The notes under the pieces are model-generated. The model ran no database searches. It saw nothing but the letters and a program-made list of their open reading frames with translations, and was not told where the DNA came from. This document shows positions 1 through 7,969 of a stretch of DNA of 64,000 nucleotides, in pieces. Position 1 is the stretch's first letter; each line of letters opens with the position of its first letter. Made by a program: the position numbers and the translations under genes. The DNA is from Castellaniella sp034675905 (GTDB lineage Bacteria; Pseudomonadota; Gammaproteobacteria; Burkholderiales; Burkholderiaceae_B): NCBI RefSeq assembly GCF_034675905.1, contig NZ_JAUCCV010000010.1:1-64000 (forward strand). Reading direction: 5' to 3'.

Positions 1-64
1 TGACCATCCCAGAACACAAACCCCAGCTAAATCAACAGGTTAGTAGCCTGACTAAAGGGAAATT

Positions 65-94
65 TTGCTACCAAACTCGATACCGCTGGTAGCA
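65..94. repeat. TGCTACCA motif pair at the left of the element
   Basis: The octamer TGCTACCA lies at 66-73 and its reverse complement TGGTAGCA at 87-94. The same octamer recurs at 3328-3335 and 3340-3347, just upstream of the integrase start. The 11-mer TTGCTACCAAA is shared exactly between 65-75 and 3327-3337. Short repeats of this kind near an integrase gene are typical of arm-type integrase or excisionase binding sites. That role is inferred. The outer end of the element is not in the window. Confidence 0.4.
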
Positions 95-100
95 GGCACA

Positions 101-1207
101 TCATAGCGCGTATCCTTGCCTTTTTTGGTGTTTTGGAGTAGGGGCAGGCTTGGGGGCTTTCAGGTCAGCAACCTCAGCACGTAGTGCCTCGTTCTCAGCC
201 TCCAACTTCGCAGCCTTGGCCTTGTATTTCTTGGCCTTATCTTCGTTTAGCCTGCTATCTTTGGCGTGCTCTTTGCCTTCTTCCAGTCTACGTTCAGCCC
301 TTGCCTCAATCTTTGCGTTTTCTTCTTTGAGCCTTTCGGCTTCTTTCTCTGCTTCCGCCTTCCCTTCCTCGGCCTCCTTTGCCTTTTGCTTCATTTTTTG
401 GCTAGGTAGGTGAAACGCAACTTTGAACTTATCCACAAAACCCATACCAGCCCAAGCCTCGGCCGCTTTTCTCTTGTAGTGGGCAATGTACTTCCTTGCT
501 TTTTGTTTGGTAGTTAGCAACAGACTAGCCTGGTGAGTTTCAGCCTTCCATTGTTCCCTGGACAGCCGACGACGACCGGGGCCAAGTCTGGACATACCGA
601 AGTGGCTTGCTACCTTGATATGAAACTGATCCTGCCATAGACGCATAGCTTGGCAGTATTCTTTATTTTGTTCCCCTTTCGGCCTGTTTTCTTCTTTGGC
701 CTTTTCTGAGGCAGACCGGCCCTTGTGTAGAACATTGAAATTCTCCCCTGCTTTGGGGACAGCATAAAAATGAATATGAGGGTGAGTTTCGTCCAAATGC
801 TCAACTACTGTTCTCAGCCTTTCCCCATATTCCAACTTTAACCATTCAATAGATCGGGCTTTGAAAGCGTCCCAGTTTTCGGCTTTACCTCTTTCCATAG
901 AAATGACACCAGCCAAAAGACAAGCCCCGTCTTTTCTTAATTTCCTACCTTTGGCATCTTTCGCATTATCTCCCCACTCAGTAGCCATTTTTTCCAATTC
1001 AGCCAGTGAAACACCATAAAGAATATTTGGCTTTTTTGGGTTTTCAATATGGAAGGTATTGCTCGGCTCTCGTCCAGCCTCGGCTAAAATGTCTCTAATA
1101 CTCCATTTTTCCTTGGCCTTTATTATCCTGCCTTTTGCTGTTTTTCTTTCTTTTTGTTTGGCTCCCACGCGCGCGTAAACGTCGATGTGGATAAATTGAT
1201 ACGTCAT
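101..1207 (-). CDS. MobV-type (Pre/Mob) relaxase of an integrated mobilizable element
   Basis: A 368-residue protein. Residues 137-146 read HLDETHPHIH, the histidine-rich metal-binding motif of MobV/Pre relaxases, which nick DNA at an origin of transfer and lead the strand into a recipient. Residues 1-230 form the catalytic region. Residues about 275-355 are very rich in Lys, Glu and Ala and should form a long coiled coil, as in other Mob proteins. The gene is clearly more AT-rich than the chromosomal genes to the right and its codon use differs, which fits horizontal acquisition. It shares the element with the integrase at 2031-3323. No type IV secretion genes are visible, so transfer would need a helper. 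Family assignment is good; activity is untested. Confidence 0.82.
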   Translation of the reverse strand: MTYQFIHIDVYARVGAKQKERKTAKGRIIKAKEKWSIRDILAEAGREPSNTFHIENPKKPNILYGVSLAELEKMATEWGDNAKDAKGRKLRKDGACLLAGVISMERGKAENWDAFKARSIEWLKLEYGERLRTVVEHLDETHPHIHFYAVPKAGENFNVLHKGRSASEKAKEENRPKGEQNKEYCQAMRLWQDQFHIKVASHFGMSRLGPGRRRLSREQWKAETHQASLLLTTKQKARKYIAHYKRKAAEAWAGMGFVDKFKVAFHLPSQKMKQKAKEAEEGKAEAEKEAERLKEENAKIEARAERRLEEGKEHAKDSRLNEDKAKKYKAKAAKLEAENEALRAEVADLKAPKPAPTPKHQKRQGYAL

Positions 1208-1355
1208 TTTTAGCCCTCCTTTATTGTTGTTTTTTGGTGTGGCTTATCATATTATCTTAAATCTTTTTCGCTCTGTCTAACAGACATAGCGACCGACTAT
1301 GCTTATTCACTTCGTTCATAAGCGCGGCCCCTACGGGGAAAAATCAAAATCAAAG

Positions 1356-1376
1356 GCGTTATGCGCTAACGCATAA
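1356..1376. repeat. Inverted repeat TTATGCG-CTAA-CGCATAA
   Basis: Arms at 1359-1365 and 1370-1376 match perfectly around a four-base loop. An alternative overlapping pairing is GCGTTA (1356-1361) with TAACGC (1367-1372). It is followed by the short dyad AAGGGG...CCCCTT. Together with the hairpin at 1404-1430 it marks a densely folded region upstream of the relaxase gene. Function unknown. Confidence 0.5.
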
Positions 1377-1403
1377 TAAGGGGCTACACCCCTTAACCCC
1401 ATG

Positions 1404-1430
1404 AATATCAAAAAATTGCTTTTTGATATT
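1404..1430. repeat. 11-bp perfect inverted repeat, candidate oriT hairpin
   Basis: AATATCAAAAA at 1404-1414 pairs exactly with TTTTTGATATT at 1420-1430 around a five-base loop. It lies about 200 bases upstream of the relaxase start. MobV relaxases recognise an inverted repeat beside the nick site, so this is the best oriT candidate in the element. No homologous nic site could be aligned by eye, and the assignment is an inference. Confidence 0.4.
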
Positions 1431-1534
1431 GACTTAATCTAACCAATAGATTATATTATTGGTGTGATTGTAGTATCTGCCTACAATCTTCCTTACGGGA
1501 TTATGTTGACGCATACAATTAGATAGCAGAAATT

Positions 1535-1560
1535 AAAGCCTCCAAGTTTTGGGGGCTTTT
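1535..1560. terminator. Stem-loop resembling an intrinsic terminator
   Basis: AAAGCCTCC at 1535-1543 pairs, with one G-T wobble, with GGGGGCTTT at 1551-1559, followed by T and C-rich sequence. The stem is GC-rich and flanked by A and T runs on both sides, so it could stop transcription from either direction between the relaxase and the integrase. Confidence 0.5.
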
Positions 1561-1957
1561 CTCGTTATTGACATCTCTGGTTTTTTTTGTATGATTTGAT
1601 TAACTAATTGTTGTACACGTCAATCACAAAAGTTAAGCCGTAACCAGACGGTAAACAGATTCCCGGTTCCAACATTTGATTAATACAGTCCTAGACTGAA
1701 AACGTTAGTATTGTGCGTAGCAAACAACTACACAGAAATCACAAGAAAACAGAAATAGGTCTTTGACAGTGAAGGGGTTAGAACGAGGTATGGAGAAAGC
1801 CCCGCCCGGTCCGAACGTCACAGGGTCTCCATTGTGCGGCCAGCACATGCGCGAAGAGCGCGGGTGACAACCTGATTTATGAGCCTATATGTCAGGGATG
1901 CGATATGCTAGTATCGTGAGCAATGGACTTCTAACCTGTCAACTTGGCGGGTTAGGG

Positions 1958-2001
1958 GTTCCTTTGTTCGCTCAATCTAATATCCAAAAGAACAAAGGAA
2001 C
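1958..2001. repeat. 12-bp perfect inverted repeat downstream of the integrase
   Basis: GTTCCTTTGTTC at 1958-1969 pairs exactly with GAACAAAGGAAC at 1990-2001, with 20 bases between. It sits 30 bases past the integrase stop codon on the minus strand. It could end integrase transcription, although there is no clear T tract, or be a protein-binding site of the element. Confidence 0.45.
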
Positions 2002-2030
2002 TAAAATAAGATGCAGATCTATTGCAGTAA

Positions 2031-3323
2031 TTAGGTAGATCTCTTGCAGATAGAATAGAGATCATTTTGAATATCAGAAGTTAGAGAACTCAGATCATCA
2101 ACATTAAACTTATTTGAGTAAGTTGCTACATTCACACTTTCAACTGAATGACCAAAGAATTGGCAACGGGGTTCAAACTCAACCCCTTTTTTCATCATAT
2201 GGTCATTGAGATATTTTCTCAATGAATGGAAAACAAGTTTCCCTCTGCTTATTTTCAACTCTTCCAAATGGCGAGCAAACTTTTTCCCCACAGCATTACC
2301 TGCCCCTTTCCCTGTTCTGCTTTTTGCCCCATATTTGAAAACTTGCCCTTTGTGTTTTTTGGAGTTCTCAACCAGAAAAGCCTTAAAGTCTTCATCAAAC
2401 AAATCAGCAGGCAAAGGTACTTCCCTTTTTCCAGCATGTGTTTTGCTATCTCTGATAATCAAAAAGTGATTACCCTTTTCTGTTTTCTGGAACTGGTCAG
2501 CTTGTAGGCTGGTAATCTCATTGACACGGCAGCCAGACACCAAACCCAACAGCAGACAATAATAATAGTCTGGGTCTTTGACTTTCTGGTCTTTGAAATA
2601 CTCACTCCCAAAAATGGCCTTTATTTCCTGATCTTCAAAAATGGCATATCCACCCGTTAACTTTTGCCTTTTTGTCAGCAGTGCCAAACCCTCGGCCGGA
2701 TTCTCTTCCTTGGTATATCCCTGCTTAATGGCAAAGTTGAATAGTGTTTTCAGGTAGCCAATTTTCCCATCAATGGTTCTTGGCACGTTGCCCTTAATAG
2801 CCAGATATTCCTGATAGCGAGTCATATCACTTTTCAGGACTTCGAGGATATAGCACCCTTTACCAACATAGGCAGAAAACTCTTTGACCGTGTTTTTCAG
2901 TGCTGTAACTGTTGCGGGTTTGACCTGCTTCAACAGCAAATACTTGTCAAGCAGTTCTATCAGCGTTAGCCCTGAGTGCGTAGCAGGTAATCCCTGAACC
3001 TCGATAGAAGCCCCCTGCGGGGGTTTGGGGGGAAACGTAAAGGCTTGAGCATCCCTTGACACTTGAAGGGCTTGTAGAGCCTCCAGCAGCCTTTTATGGT
3101 CGTCCTGACCGTCTGCTATGGCTATGCCCCTACTCAGGTCTATCTGGTACTTCTGGATCTTGGATAGGTCAATGGTCATTTTCAAGGCTTCCAACAGTCT
3201 GGATGCTCTAATGATAGCCGTTGCCTTGTCCTTTGTTCCCAGTGACTTTTTGACCTGCTTACCGGCAATCCTTGTGTGTAGGTAGTAGGTGCCTTGGCGG
3301 GTGTATACGGGCAGATTGAGCAT
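2031..3323 (-). CDS. Tyrosine recombinase / site-specific integrase
   Basis: A 430-residue phage-type integrase that would insert and excise the element. All catalytic positions are visible: Arg266 in GCRVNEI, a likely beta-hairpin Lys near 294, His366 and Arg369 in HSLR, His392 in FFGHS, and nucleophile Tyr402 in ATYS. An N-terminal SAM-like DNA-binding region (about 120-205) precedes the catalytic domain (about 220-410). Residues 1-60 resemble the short arm-binding domain of this family. The start codon lies only 81 bases from the 3' end of tRNA-Asp, a standard integration target. The gene is AT-rich relative to the chromosome. Motifs TGCTACCA just upstream may be its arm sites. Confidence 0.9.
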   Translation of the reverse strand: MLNLPVYTRQGTYYLHTRIAGKQVKKSLGTKDKATAIIRASRLLEALKMTIDLSKIQKYQIDLSRGIAIADGQDDHKRLLEALQALQVSRDAQAFTFPPKPPQGASIEVQGLPATHSGLTLIELLDKYLLLKQVKPATVTALKNTVKEFSAYVGKGCYILEVLKSDMTRYQEYLAIKGNVPRTIDGKIGYLKTLFNFAIKQGYTKEENPAEGLALLTKRQKLTGGYAIFEDQEIKAIFGSEYFKDQKVKDPDYYYCLLLGLVSGCRVNEITSLQADQFQKTEKGNHFLIIRDSKTHAGKREVPLPADLFDEDFKAFLVENSKKHKGQVFKYGAKSRTGKGAGNAVGKKFARHLEELKISRGKLVFHSLRKYLNDHMMKKGVEFEPRCQFFGHSVESVNVATYSNKFNVDDLSSLTSDIQNDLYSICKRST

Positions 3324-3326
3324 GGA

Positions 3327-3350
3327 TTGCTACCAAATCTGCTACCAACC
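3327..3350. repeat. Tandem TGCTACCA motifs upstream of the integrase
   Basis: Two direct copies of TGCTACCA (3328-3335 and 3340-3347), spaced 12 bases start to start, lie right before the integrase start codon. The motif is repeated, in both orientations, at 65-94. Candidate integrase arm sites, or operator sites controlling the integrase. Confidence 0.4.
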
Positions 3351-3360
3351 CTGAAATGAT

Positions 3361-3396
3361 AAAAGCCTGCTAACTCATTGAATTAGCAGGCTTTTT
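3361..3396. terminator. Bidirectional intrinsic terminator between integrase and tRNA-Asp
   Basis: AAAA-GCCTGCTAA (3361-3373) pairs with TTAGCAGGC-TTTTT (3383-3396): a nine-base perfect stem with an A tract on one side and a T tract on the other. On the minus strand it follows the tRNA operon directly, so it should terminate tRNA transcription before it enters the element. Confidence 0.8.
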
Positions 3397-3403
3397 GAAT
3401 AGT

Positions 3404-3480
3404 TGGCGGAGCGGACGGGACTCGAACCCGCGACCCCCGGCGTGACAGGCCGGTATTCTAACCAACTGAACTACCGCTCC
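3404..3480 (-). tRNA. tRNA-Asp (GTC)
   Basis: A 77-base cloverleaf whose sequence closely follows Escherichia coli tRNA-Asp: acceptor GGAGCGG, D arm with TTCAGTTGG, anticodon loop CTGTCAC with anticodon GTC, T arm GGGTTCGAGTCCC, and an encoded 3' CCA. It is last in the Ala-Glu-Asp cluster and closest to the integrase, making its 3' end the probable attachment site. The other att copy would be left of the window. Confidence 0.97.
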
Positions 3481-3499
3481 GCAGCGGTGCCAGATAAAC

Positions 3500-3575
3500 T
3501 GGCGTCCCCTAGGGGATTCGAACCCCTGTACCCACCGTGAAAGGGTGGTGTCCTAGGCCTCTAGACGAAGGGGAC
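3500..3575 (-). tRNA. tRNA-Glu (TTC)
   Basis: A 76-base tRNA with acceptor GTCCCCT, anticodon loop CTTTCAC (anticodon TTC), T arm GGGGTTCGAATCCCC and encoded CCA. It is nearly identical to the E. coli tRNA-Glu. It sits between the Ala and Asp genes in one transcription unit. Confidence 0.97.
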
Positions 3576-3600
3576 AGGACATTCATTCATCGAAGAAGTT

Positions 3601-3676
<76 letters not shown>

Positions 3677-3706
3677 AAACAAGGTCTTCGTTAACGAAGA
3701 AGCGAG

Positions 3707-3735
3707 ATTATGCACGAAAACTTTTATGTGTGCAA
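3707..3735 (-). promoter_or_regulatory. Sigma-70 promoter of the tRNA-Ala/Glu/Asp operon
   Basis: On the minus strand TTGCAC (3735-3730) is followed after exactly 17 bases by CATAAT (3712-3707), five of six matches to the -10 consensus. The start would fall near 3700, giving a short leader before tRNA-Ala. Confidence 0.65.
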
Positions 3736-3786
3736 GCCGGGCCTGTTTTTCGGAATAAATCATGCGAATTCAGACGCGTGCCTCGA

Positions 3787-5058
3787 TCAAGACACCGCGC
3801 TCAGCACCGCCAGGACCGCCGCCGTCAACTGCCGCACATCATCGGGGGGCATGACAAAGGCAGGCGTCAGATACACGGTGCGCCCCAGCGGCCGCACCCA
3901 TACGCCGGCCTGCAGAAACGCCTGGCATAAGGCGGCGCGGTCCGGGGCACGATGCAGTTCGACCGCGCCGATCGCGCCCTTGACGCGCACCGCCTGCACG
4001 CACGGCAGATCGCGGCACGCGCCCAGGCCCTCTGCCAGCAAAGTTTCGATGGCCTGCACCTGCGCCAATCGAGGTTCGCTGCCGAACAGATCCAGCGAGG
4101 CATGGGCGGCTGCGCAGGCCAGCGCATTGCCCATATAAGTCGGCCCATGCATCAGCGCATGCGCGGGATCGTCGGACCAGAAGGCCTCGAACACGCGCTG
4201 ACTGGCCACCGTGGCCGCCAGCGGCAGCGTGCCGCCGGTCAAGGCCTTGGACAAGGTCAGAATATCCGGTCGGACCCCCGCCTGCTGGAACGCGAACAGG
4301 GTTCCCGTACGTCCGAAACCGGTAAAGATTTCATCGAAAATCAGCAGGATGCCATAGCGGTCCGCTACCCGGCGCAAGCGCCGCAAGACATCGGGATCGT
4401 GCATCTGCATGCCTGCAGCCCCCTGCACCAAGGGCTCGACCAGCAAAGCGGCCACCTGATCCTGTTGACGCTGCAACAGGGCATCCAGCAAGGCCTCGCC
4501 CTGATCATCATGCGGCAATGGCAACACATCCTGGGCGGGCAGGACACCCTGAAAGGCGGCATGCATGCCGATATCGGGGTCGCACACCACCATCGTGCCA
4601 AACGTGTCGCCATGATAGCCGCCTCGAAATGACAGGATGCGCTGCCGCTGCGGCTCGCCCTGGTTCAGCCAATACTGGATCGCCATTTTCATCGCCACTT
4701 CGACGCTGACCGAGCCGGACTCGGTAAAAAACACCCGATCCAGCCCTGGTCCCAGCAAGCCGCACAGCCGCTGCGCCAGCGTCAGCGCCGGTTCATGCAC
4801 CAGGCCGCCGAACATGACGTGGGGCATGCTCTCCAGCTGGCGCCGGACCGATTCAGCAATATGGGGATGGTTATATCCATGGCAGGCGGTCCACCAGGAA
4901 GCCAGGCCATCGAGCAGCACGCGGCCATCGGCCAGATGGATCCGGCAACCCCGGGTGGCTCGGACAGGGGCCGGCAATCCGGCGGTTTTCATCTGGGTGT
5001 AGGGCAACCAGATATGCGGATACCCCTGGTCCAGCCAGGGAATGGATGAAGTTGTCAT
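3787..5058 (-). CDS. bioA: Adenosylmethionine-8-amino-7-oxononanoate aminotransferase
   Basis: Converts 8-amino-7-oxononanoate (KAPA) to 7,8-diaminopelargonate using S-adenosylmethionine as amino donor and PLP as cofactor. The 423-residue length matches the family. Signatures include the substrate-binding N-terminal WLPYTQM, WWTACHGYNHP, the FDEIFTGFGRTG segment with the PLP-binding Asp, and LSKALTGG with the Schiff-base lysine. It is divergent from bioF across 207 bases, the arrangement seen in enteric bacteria, though the divergent operon here carries bioF-C-D with bioB placed further downstream. The ATG at 5058 gives the expected N-terminus. Confidence 0.96.
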   Translation of the reverse strand: MTTSSIPWLDQGYPHIWLPYTQMKTAGLPAPVRATRGCRIHLADGRVLLDGLASWWTACHGYNHPHIAESVRRQLESMPHVMFGGLVHEPALTLAQRLCGLLGPGLDRVFFTESGSVSVEVAMKMAIQYWLNQGEPQRQRILSFRGGYHGDTFGTMVVCDPDIGMHAAFQGVLPAQDVLPLPHDDQGEALLDALLQRQQDQVAALLVEPLVQGAAGMQMHDPDVLRRLRRVADRYGILLIFDEIFTGFGRTGTLFAFQQAGVRPDILTLSKALTGGTLPLAATVASQRVFEAFWSDDPAHALMHGPTYMGNALACAAAHASLDLFGSEPRLAQVQAIETLLAEGLGACRDLPCVQAVRVKGAIGAVELHRAPDRAALCQAFLQAGVWVRPLGRTVYLTPAFVMPPDDVRQLTAAVLAVLSAVS

Positions 5059-5265
5059 AGTTTGTTTCTACTGTGCAGCATCGTGCAAAGCGCCCCGAAT
5101 GGACGGGCGAAGCGGGACGATGGGAGGCGATTGATCGGTATTGTCATTAACTTTCATCTTCCGCTATCTTGTATCTATTTTCATTTAATTCCATTTTTCG
5201 TCTTCCAAATTTATATTATCGCCTCCTATCAGATTCTTTCTGGAACCGTCGGCCACAGACCTGCC
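5059..5265. promoter_or_regulatory. Divergent bioA/bioF promoter region
   Basis: A 207-base spacer that becomes strongly AT-rich at 5145-5235, unlike its coding neighbours, as expected for promoters firing in both directions. I looked for a BirA operator (TTGTAAACC with a distant GGTTTACAA) and a BioR-type TTATCTATAA box and found no convincing match, so the regulator cannot be named. Confidence 0.5.
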
Positions 5266-6444
5266 ATGGGCATCTTCGAACCGCTTTACCTGGACGCTTT
5301 GCGCCAGCTGGAACGCCAGTCGCAGCGGCGCACCTTGAGCGCATGCGATGAGGACCTGCCCGGTCGCCGCCGCGACGCCGCACAGGGCATTCTGAATTTC
5401 AGCAGCAACGACTACCTGGGCCTGGCCTCGCATCCGGCCCTGACGGCCCGCGCCTGCGACTACGCGCAGCGCTACGGCGCCGGGTCGACGGCATCCCGTC
5501 TGGTCTGCGGCACCCGCACGCACACACTGGCCATCGAAGCAAAGCTGGCGCACGCCAAAGGAACCGAGGCCGCCTTGCTATTCACATCCGGATGGCAAGC
5601 CAATGCGTCCGTCTTGCCAGCGCTGCTGCGGCTGCTGGGCCGCGACACACAGGTCTATGTCGATCGCCTGGCGCACGCCAGCCTGCACCAGGGCTGCCGC
5701 GCAGCAGGCATCCGGGAAATCCGCTTTCGCCACCAGGATCTGCATCACCTGGAACAGCTGATCCAGTCGCACGGGGGCGGCGCCGCACGCCGGATGATCG
5801 TGACAGAAAGCGTGTTCAGCATGGATGGCGACCAGTGCGACATGCCAGGCCTGACGGCCCTCGCCAAGCGCCACGGGGCCTTCCTGTATCTGGACGAGGC
5901 GCATGCCACAGGCGTCCTGGGACCCGGCGGCATGGGTCTGTCAGGGCTGCATCCCGATGGGGTCCAGTTGGCCATGGGCACGTTCAGCAAAGCCCTGGGC
6001 GGCTTCGGCGCCTACGTGGCCGGCTCGCGCGCCTTGTGCGATTACCTGATCAATACCTGTTCCGGCTTCATCCACACCACTGCCCTGCCGCCTGCCGTGC
6101 TGGGCGCCATCGATGCCGCTCTGGACCTGGCGCCCAGCCTGCAGGCTGACCGCGACCGGCTGACTCATCTGAGCCAACGACTGCGGACTGCGCTGCAGGC
6201 GCTGGACATCGACACCGGTGCATCCGACACGCACATCGTGCCGGCCATCATCGGCGACGAACAACGCGCCCTGGACTTGAGCCGCCATCTGCGCACACAA
6301 GGCATCCTGGTGACAGCCATCCGGCCACCGACGGTACCCAAGGGCACCAGCCGACTGCGCATCGCCGTCAGCGCGGCGCACAGCACCGCCGATATCGATA
6401 CGCTGGTCCGGGCGATTGCGCGCGCACAGAAGGCCATGGCATGA
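5266..6444 (+). CDS. bioF: 8-amino-7-oxononanoate synthase
   Basis: Condenses pimeloyl-ACP (or -CoA) with L-alanine to KAPA, the first ring-forming step of biotin synthesis; PLP enzyme of the alpha-oxoamine synthase family. The chosen ATG at 5266 gives 392 residues (family about 385) and the usual start GIFEPLYLDALRQLE. An upstream extension is open but encodes a hydrophobic run from the AT-rich promoter and was rejected. Visible features: FSSNDYLGLASHP near residue 45, GSTASRLVCGTRTHT, LYLDEAHATGVLGPGG with the PLP-binding Asp, and TFSKALGGFGAY with the catalytic lysine. It overlaps bioC by four bases (ATGA). Confidence 0.95.
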   Translation: MGIFEPLYLDALRQLERQSQRRTLSACDEDLPGRRRDAAQGILNFSSNDYLGLASHPALTARACDYAQRYGAGSTASRLVCGTRTHTLAIEAKLAHAKGTEAALLFTSGWQANASVLPALLRLLGRDTQVYVDRLAHASLHQGCRAAGIREIRFRHQDLHHLEQLIQSHGGGAARRMIVTESVFSMDGDQCDMPGLTALAKRHGAFLYLDEAHATGVLGPGGMGLSGLHPDGVQLAMGTFSKALGGFGAYVAGSRALCDYLINTCSGFIHTTALPPAVLGAIDAALDLAPSLQADRDRLTHLSQRLRTALQALDIDTGASDTHIVPAIIGDEQRALDLSRHLRTQGILVTAIRPPTVPKGTSRLRIAVSAAHSTADIDTLVRAIARAQKAMA

Positions 6445-7292
6445 GCACGGCCACCCTGCCCGCCACCGACAGCACGACAGTATCCCGCGGACGCCATCGC
6501 CGGACCCGGCCACCCGAACAGCGATTCGACGCAGCTGCCGCCGGATACGAACGCCACGCCAGGGTGCAGCATGCCGTAGCGGATCACCTGCTGGCCTGCA
6601 TCACCCGACAGGCGCTGCCGCCTGCTCCGCGCATTCTGGAAATCGGCTGCGGCACAGGGATCCTGACCCGGAAGCTGGCTGCCCGCTTCACCCAGGCTGA
6701 CTGGACCATTACGGACCTGGCCCCCGCCATGCTGGAACAAGCCCGGCAGGCGCTGCGCCTGGGCGACAAGGCCCGCTTTCACATCATGGACGGCGAGCAC
6801 CCTGAACCCCCCGCAGCCGACCGGCAGTTCGATCTGATCTGTTCGAGCATGGCCCTGCAATGGTTCAGCAACCCTGCACAGGGCATGGCCCGGCTGGCCG
6901 ATTTGCTGACGCCCGGCGGCTGTCTGGCCGTCGCCGTCCCGATCCGGGGCAGCTGGACGGAATGGCGCGCCGCCCATCGATCTCTGGGCCTGTCGTCCGC
7001 CACGATTCCATTTCCGGCCGCCGCACGCCTGCGTCCACCCAACGACGCCTTCCAAAGCGACATGCACATGCACCGCTACATCGACGAATGCGGCAGCGCC
7101 CTGGGTTTTTTGCGACATCTGCGCGGCATCGGCGCCAGCGCCCCCCGCCCCGGCAGCCGCCCCCTGTCTGTGCTGCAACTGCGGCAGGTCTGCGCAGCAT
7201 TCGAACAATCCGGCGCACGCTGTTCGTACCGGATCGCCTTCAGCCTATGGCGTCGCCAGGGTGCAAGCCCATTGACCACAAGGAGTCCCTGA
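6441..7292 (+). CDS. bioC: Malonyl-ACP O-methyltransferase
   Basis: A 283-residue SAM-dependent methyltransferase that masks malonyl-ACP as its methyl ester so that fatty acid synthesis can build the pimelate moiety. The N-terminal RFDAAAAGYERHARVQ is typical of BioC, followed by motif I ILEIGCGTG (about 69-77), the acidic end of strand 2 (ITDLAP) and SSMALQWF. The start overlaps the bioF stop (ATGA), and the stop overlaps the bioD start (TGATG), so the three genes are translationally coupled. No bioH is seen nearby; the esterase may lie elsewhere. Confidence 0.92.
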   Translation: MSTATLPATDSTTVSRGRHRRTRPPEQRFDAAAAGYERHARVQHAVADHLLACITRQALPPAPRILEIGCGTGILTRKLAARFTQADWTITDLAPAMLEQARQALRLGDKARFHIMDGEHPEPPAADRQFDLICSSMALQWFSNPAQGMARLADLLTPGGCLAVAVPIRGSWTEWRAAHRSLGLSSATIPFPAAARLRPPNDAFQSDMHMHRYIDECGSALGFLRHLRGIGASAPRPGSRPLSVLQLRQVCAAFEQSGARCSYRIAFSLWRRQGASPLTTRSP

Positions 7293-7969
7293 TGCAGGCC
7301 AAGCCTGATACGCCACCCGCCCAGGGGGTATTCGTGACCGGCACGGACACCGACGTCGGCAAGACCCTGGCGTCCGCCATCCTGGCAAAAGCCTGGCAGG
7401 CCGACTACTGGAAACCCTATCAGACCGGGGCCATCGACATGGGCGGCGACACCGACACCGTGGCCGCCCTGTTGGGGCCGGGCCGGTACAGACTGCACCC
7501 TCCCGCCCGCATTCTGCAGGCGCCGCTGGCCCCCTGGGCGGCGGCCCGCCTGGAAGGCGTCACACTGGACGCAGCCCGCCTGCGCCTGCCCCAGACATCC
7601 GCCCCGCTGATCGTTGAAGGCGCCGGCGGATTGTATGTACCCATCGATGAGCGGCACATGATGCTGGATCTGGCCGCCCATCTGGCTCTGCCGATCATCC
7701 TGGTGACGCGCAGCACGCTGGGAACGATCAACCACACCCTGCTCAGCCTGCAGGCCCTGGCTGCACGCGGCCTGCCGGTGATGGGAGTGATCATGAACGG
7801 CCCCCTGTCGCCCGGCAACCGCCTGGCGATAGAGCATTTCGGCCACGCACGCATCCTGGCCGAGATCCCGCCCCTGCCTCAGGTGGATGCCACTGCCGTC
7901 GCCCGGATCGCAGCCGGCATTCCGCCCTTGCGCCTGATCCAGCCGCCTGCGCTGCAAGACGGATCCTGA
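7292..7969 (+). CDS. bioD: Dethiobiotin synthetase
   Basis: Closes the ureido ring of dethiobiotin from diaminopelargonate, CO2 and ATP. The ATG at 7292 overlaps the bioC stop and yields 225 residues, as in the family. The Walker A-like P-loop GTDTDVGKT is at residues 17-25, followed by the KPYQTGA substrate loop and VEGAGGLYVPI. The upstream AGGAG is well placed as ribosome-binding site. A longer upstream reading frame exists only because it runs through bioC out of frame. Confidence 0.95.
   Translation: MQAKPDTPPAQGVFVTGTDTDVGKTLASAILAKAWQADYWKPYQTGAIDMGGDTDTVAALLGPGRYRLHPPARILQAPLAPWAAARLEGVTLDAARLRLPQTSAPLIVEGAGGLYVPIDERHMMLDLAAHLALPIILVTRSTLGTINHTLLSLQALAARGLPVMGVIMNGPLSPGNRLAIEHFGHARILAEIPPLPQVDATAVARIAAGIPPLRLIQPPALQDGS

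Larger units (their letters stand above)
1208..2030. other. Non-coding spacer of the element (candidate oriT and regulatory region)
   Basis: An 823-base AT-rich stretch between the relaxase and the integrase with no convincing reading frame. It holds at least four inverted repeats, annotated separately. Its position directly upstream of the relaxase gene is where MobV elements usually carry oriT. The part at about 1780-1960 is more GC-rich and contains further short complementary runs; I cannot assign it a known RNA or gene. Confidence 0.55.

Noticed and set aside
1780..1990. Possible tRNA-like or retron-like RNA in the element spacer
   Set aside because: Some complementary runs exist, but no complete cloverleaf, no reverse transcriptase and no known RNA pattern could be built.
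5062..5265. N-terminal extension of bioF with a hydrophobic segment
   Set aside because: It comes from the AT-rich divergent promoter, lacks similarity to BioF, and the ATG at 5266 gives the standard N-terminus and length.
5059..5265. BirA or BioR operator
   Set aside because: No convincing palindrome in the spacer on visual comparison with either consensus.
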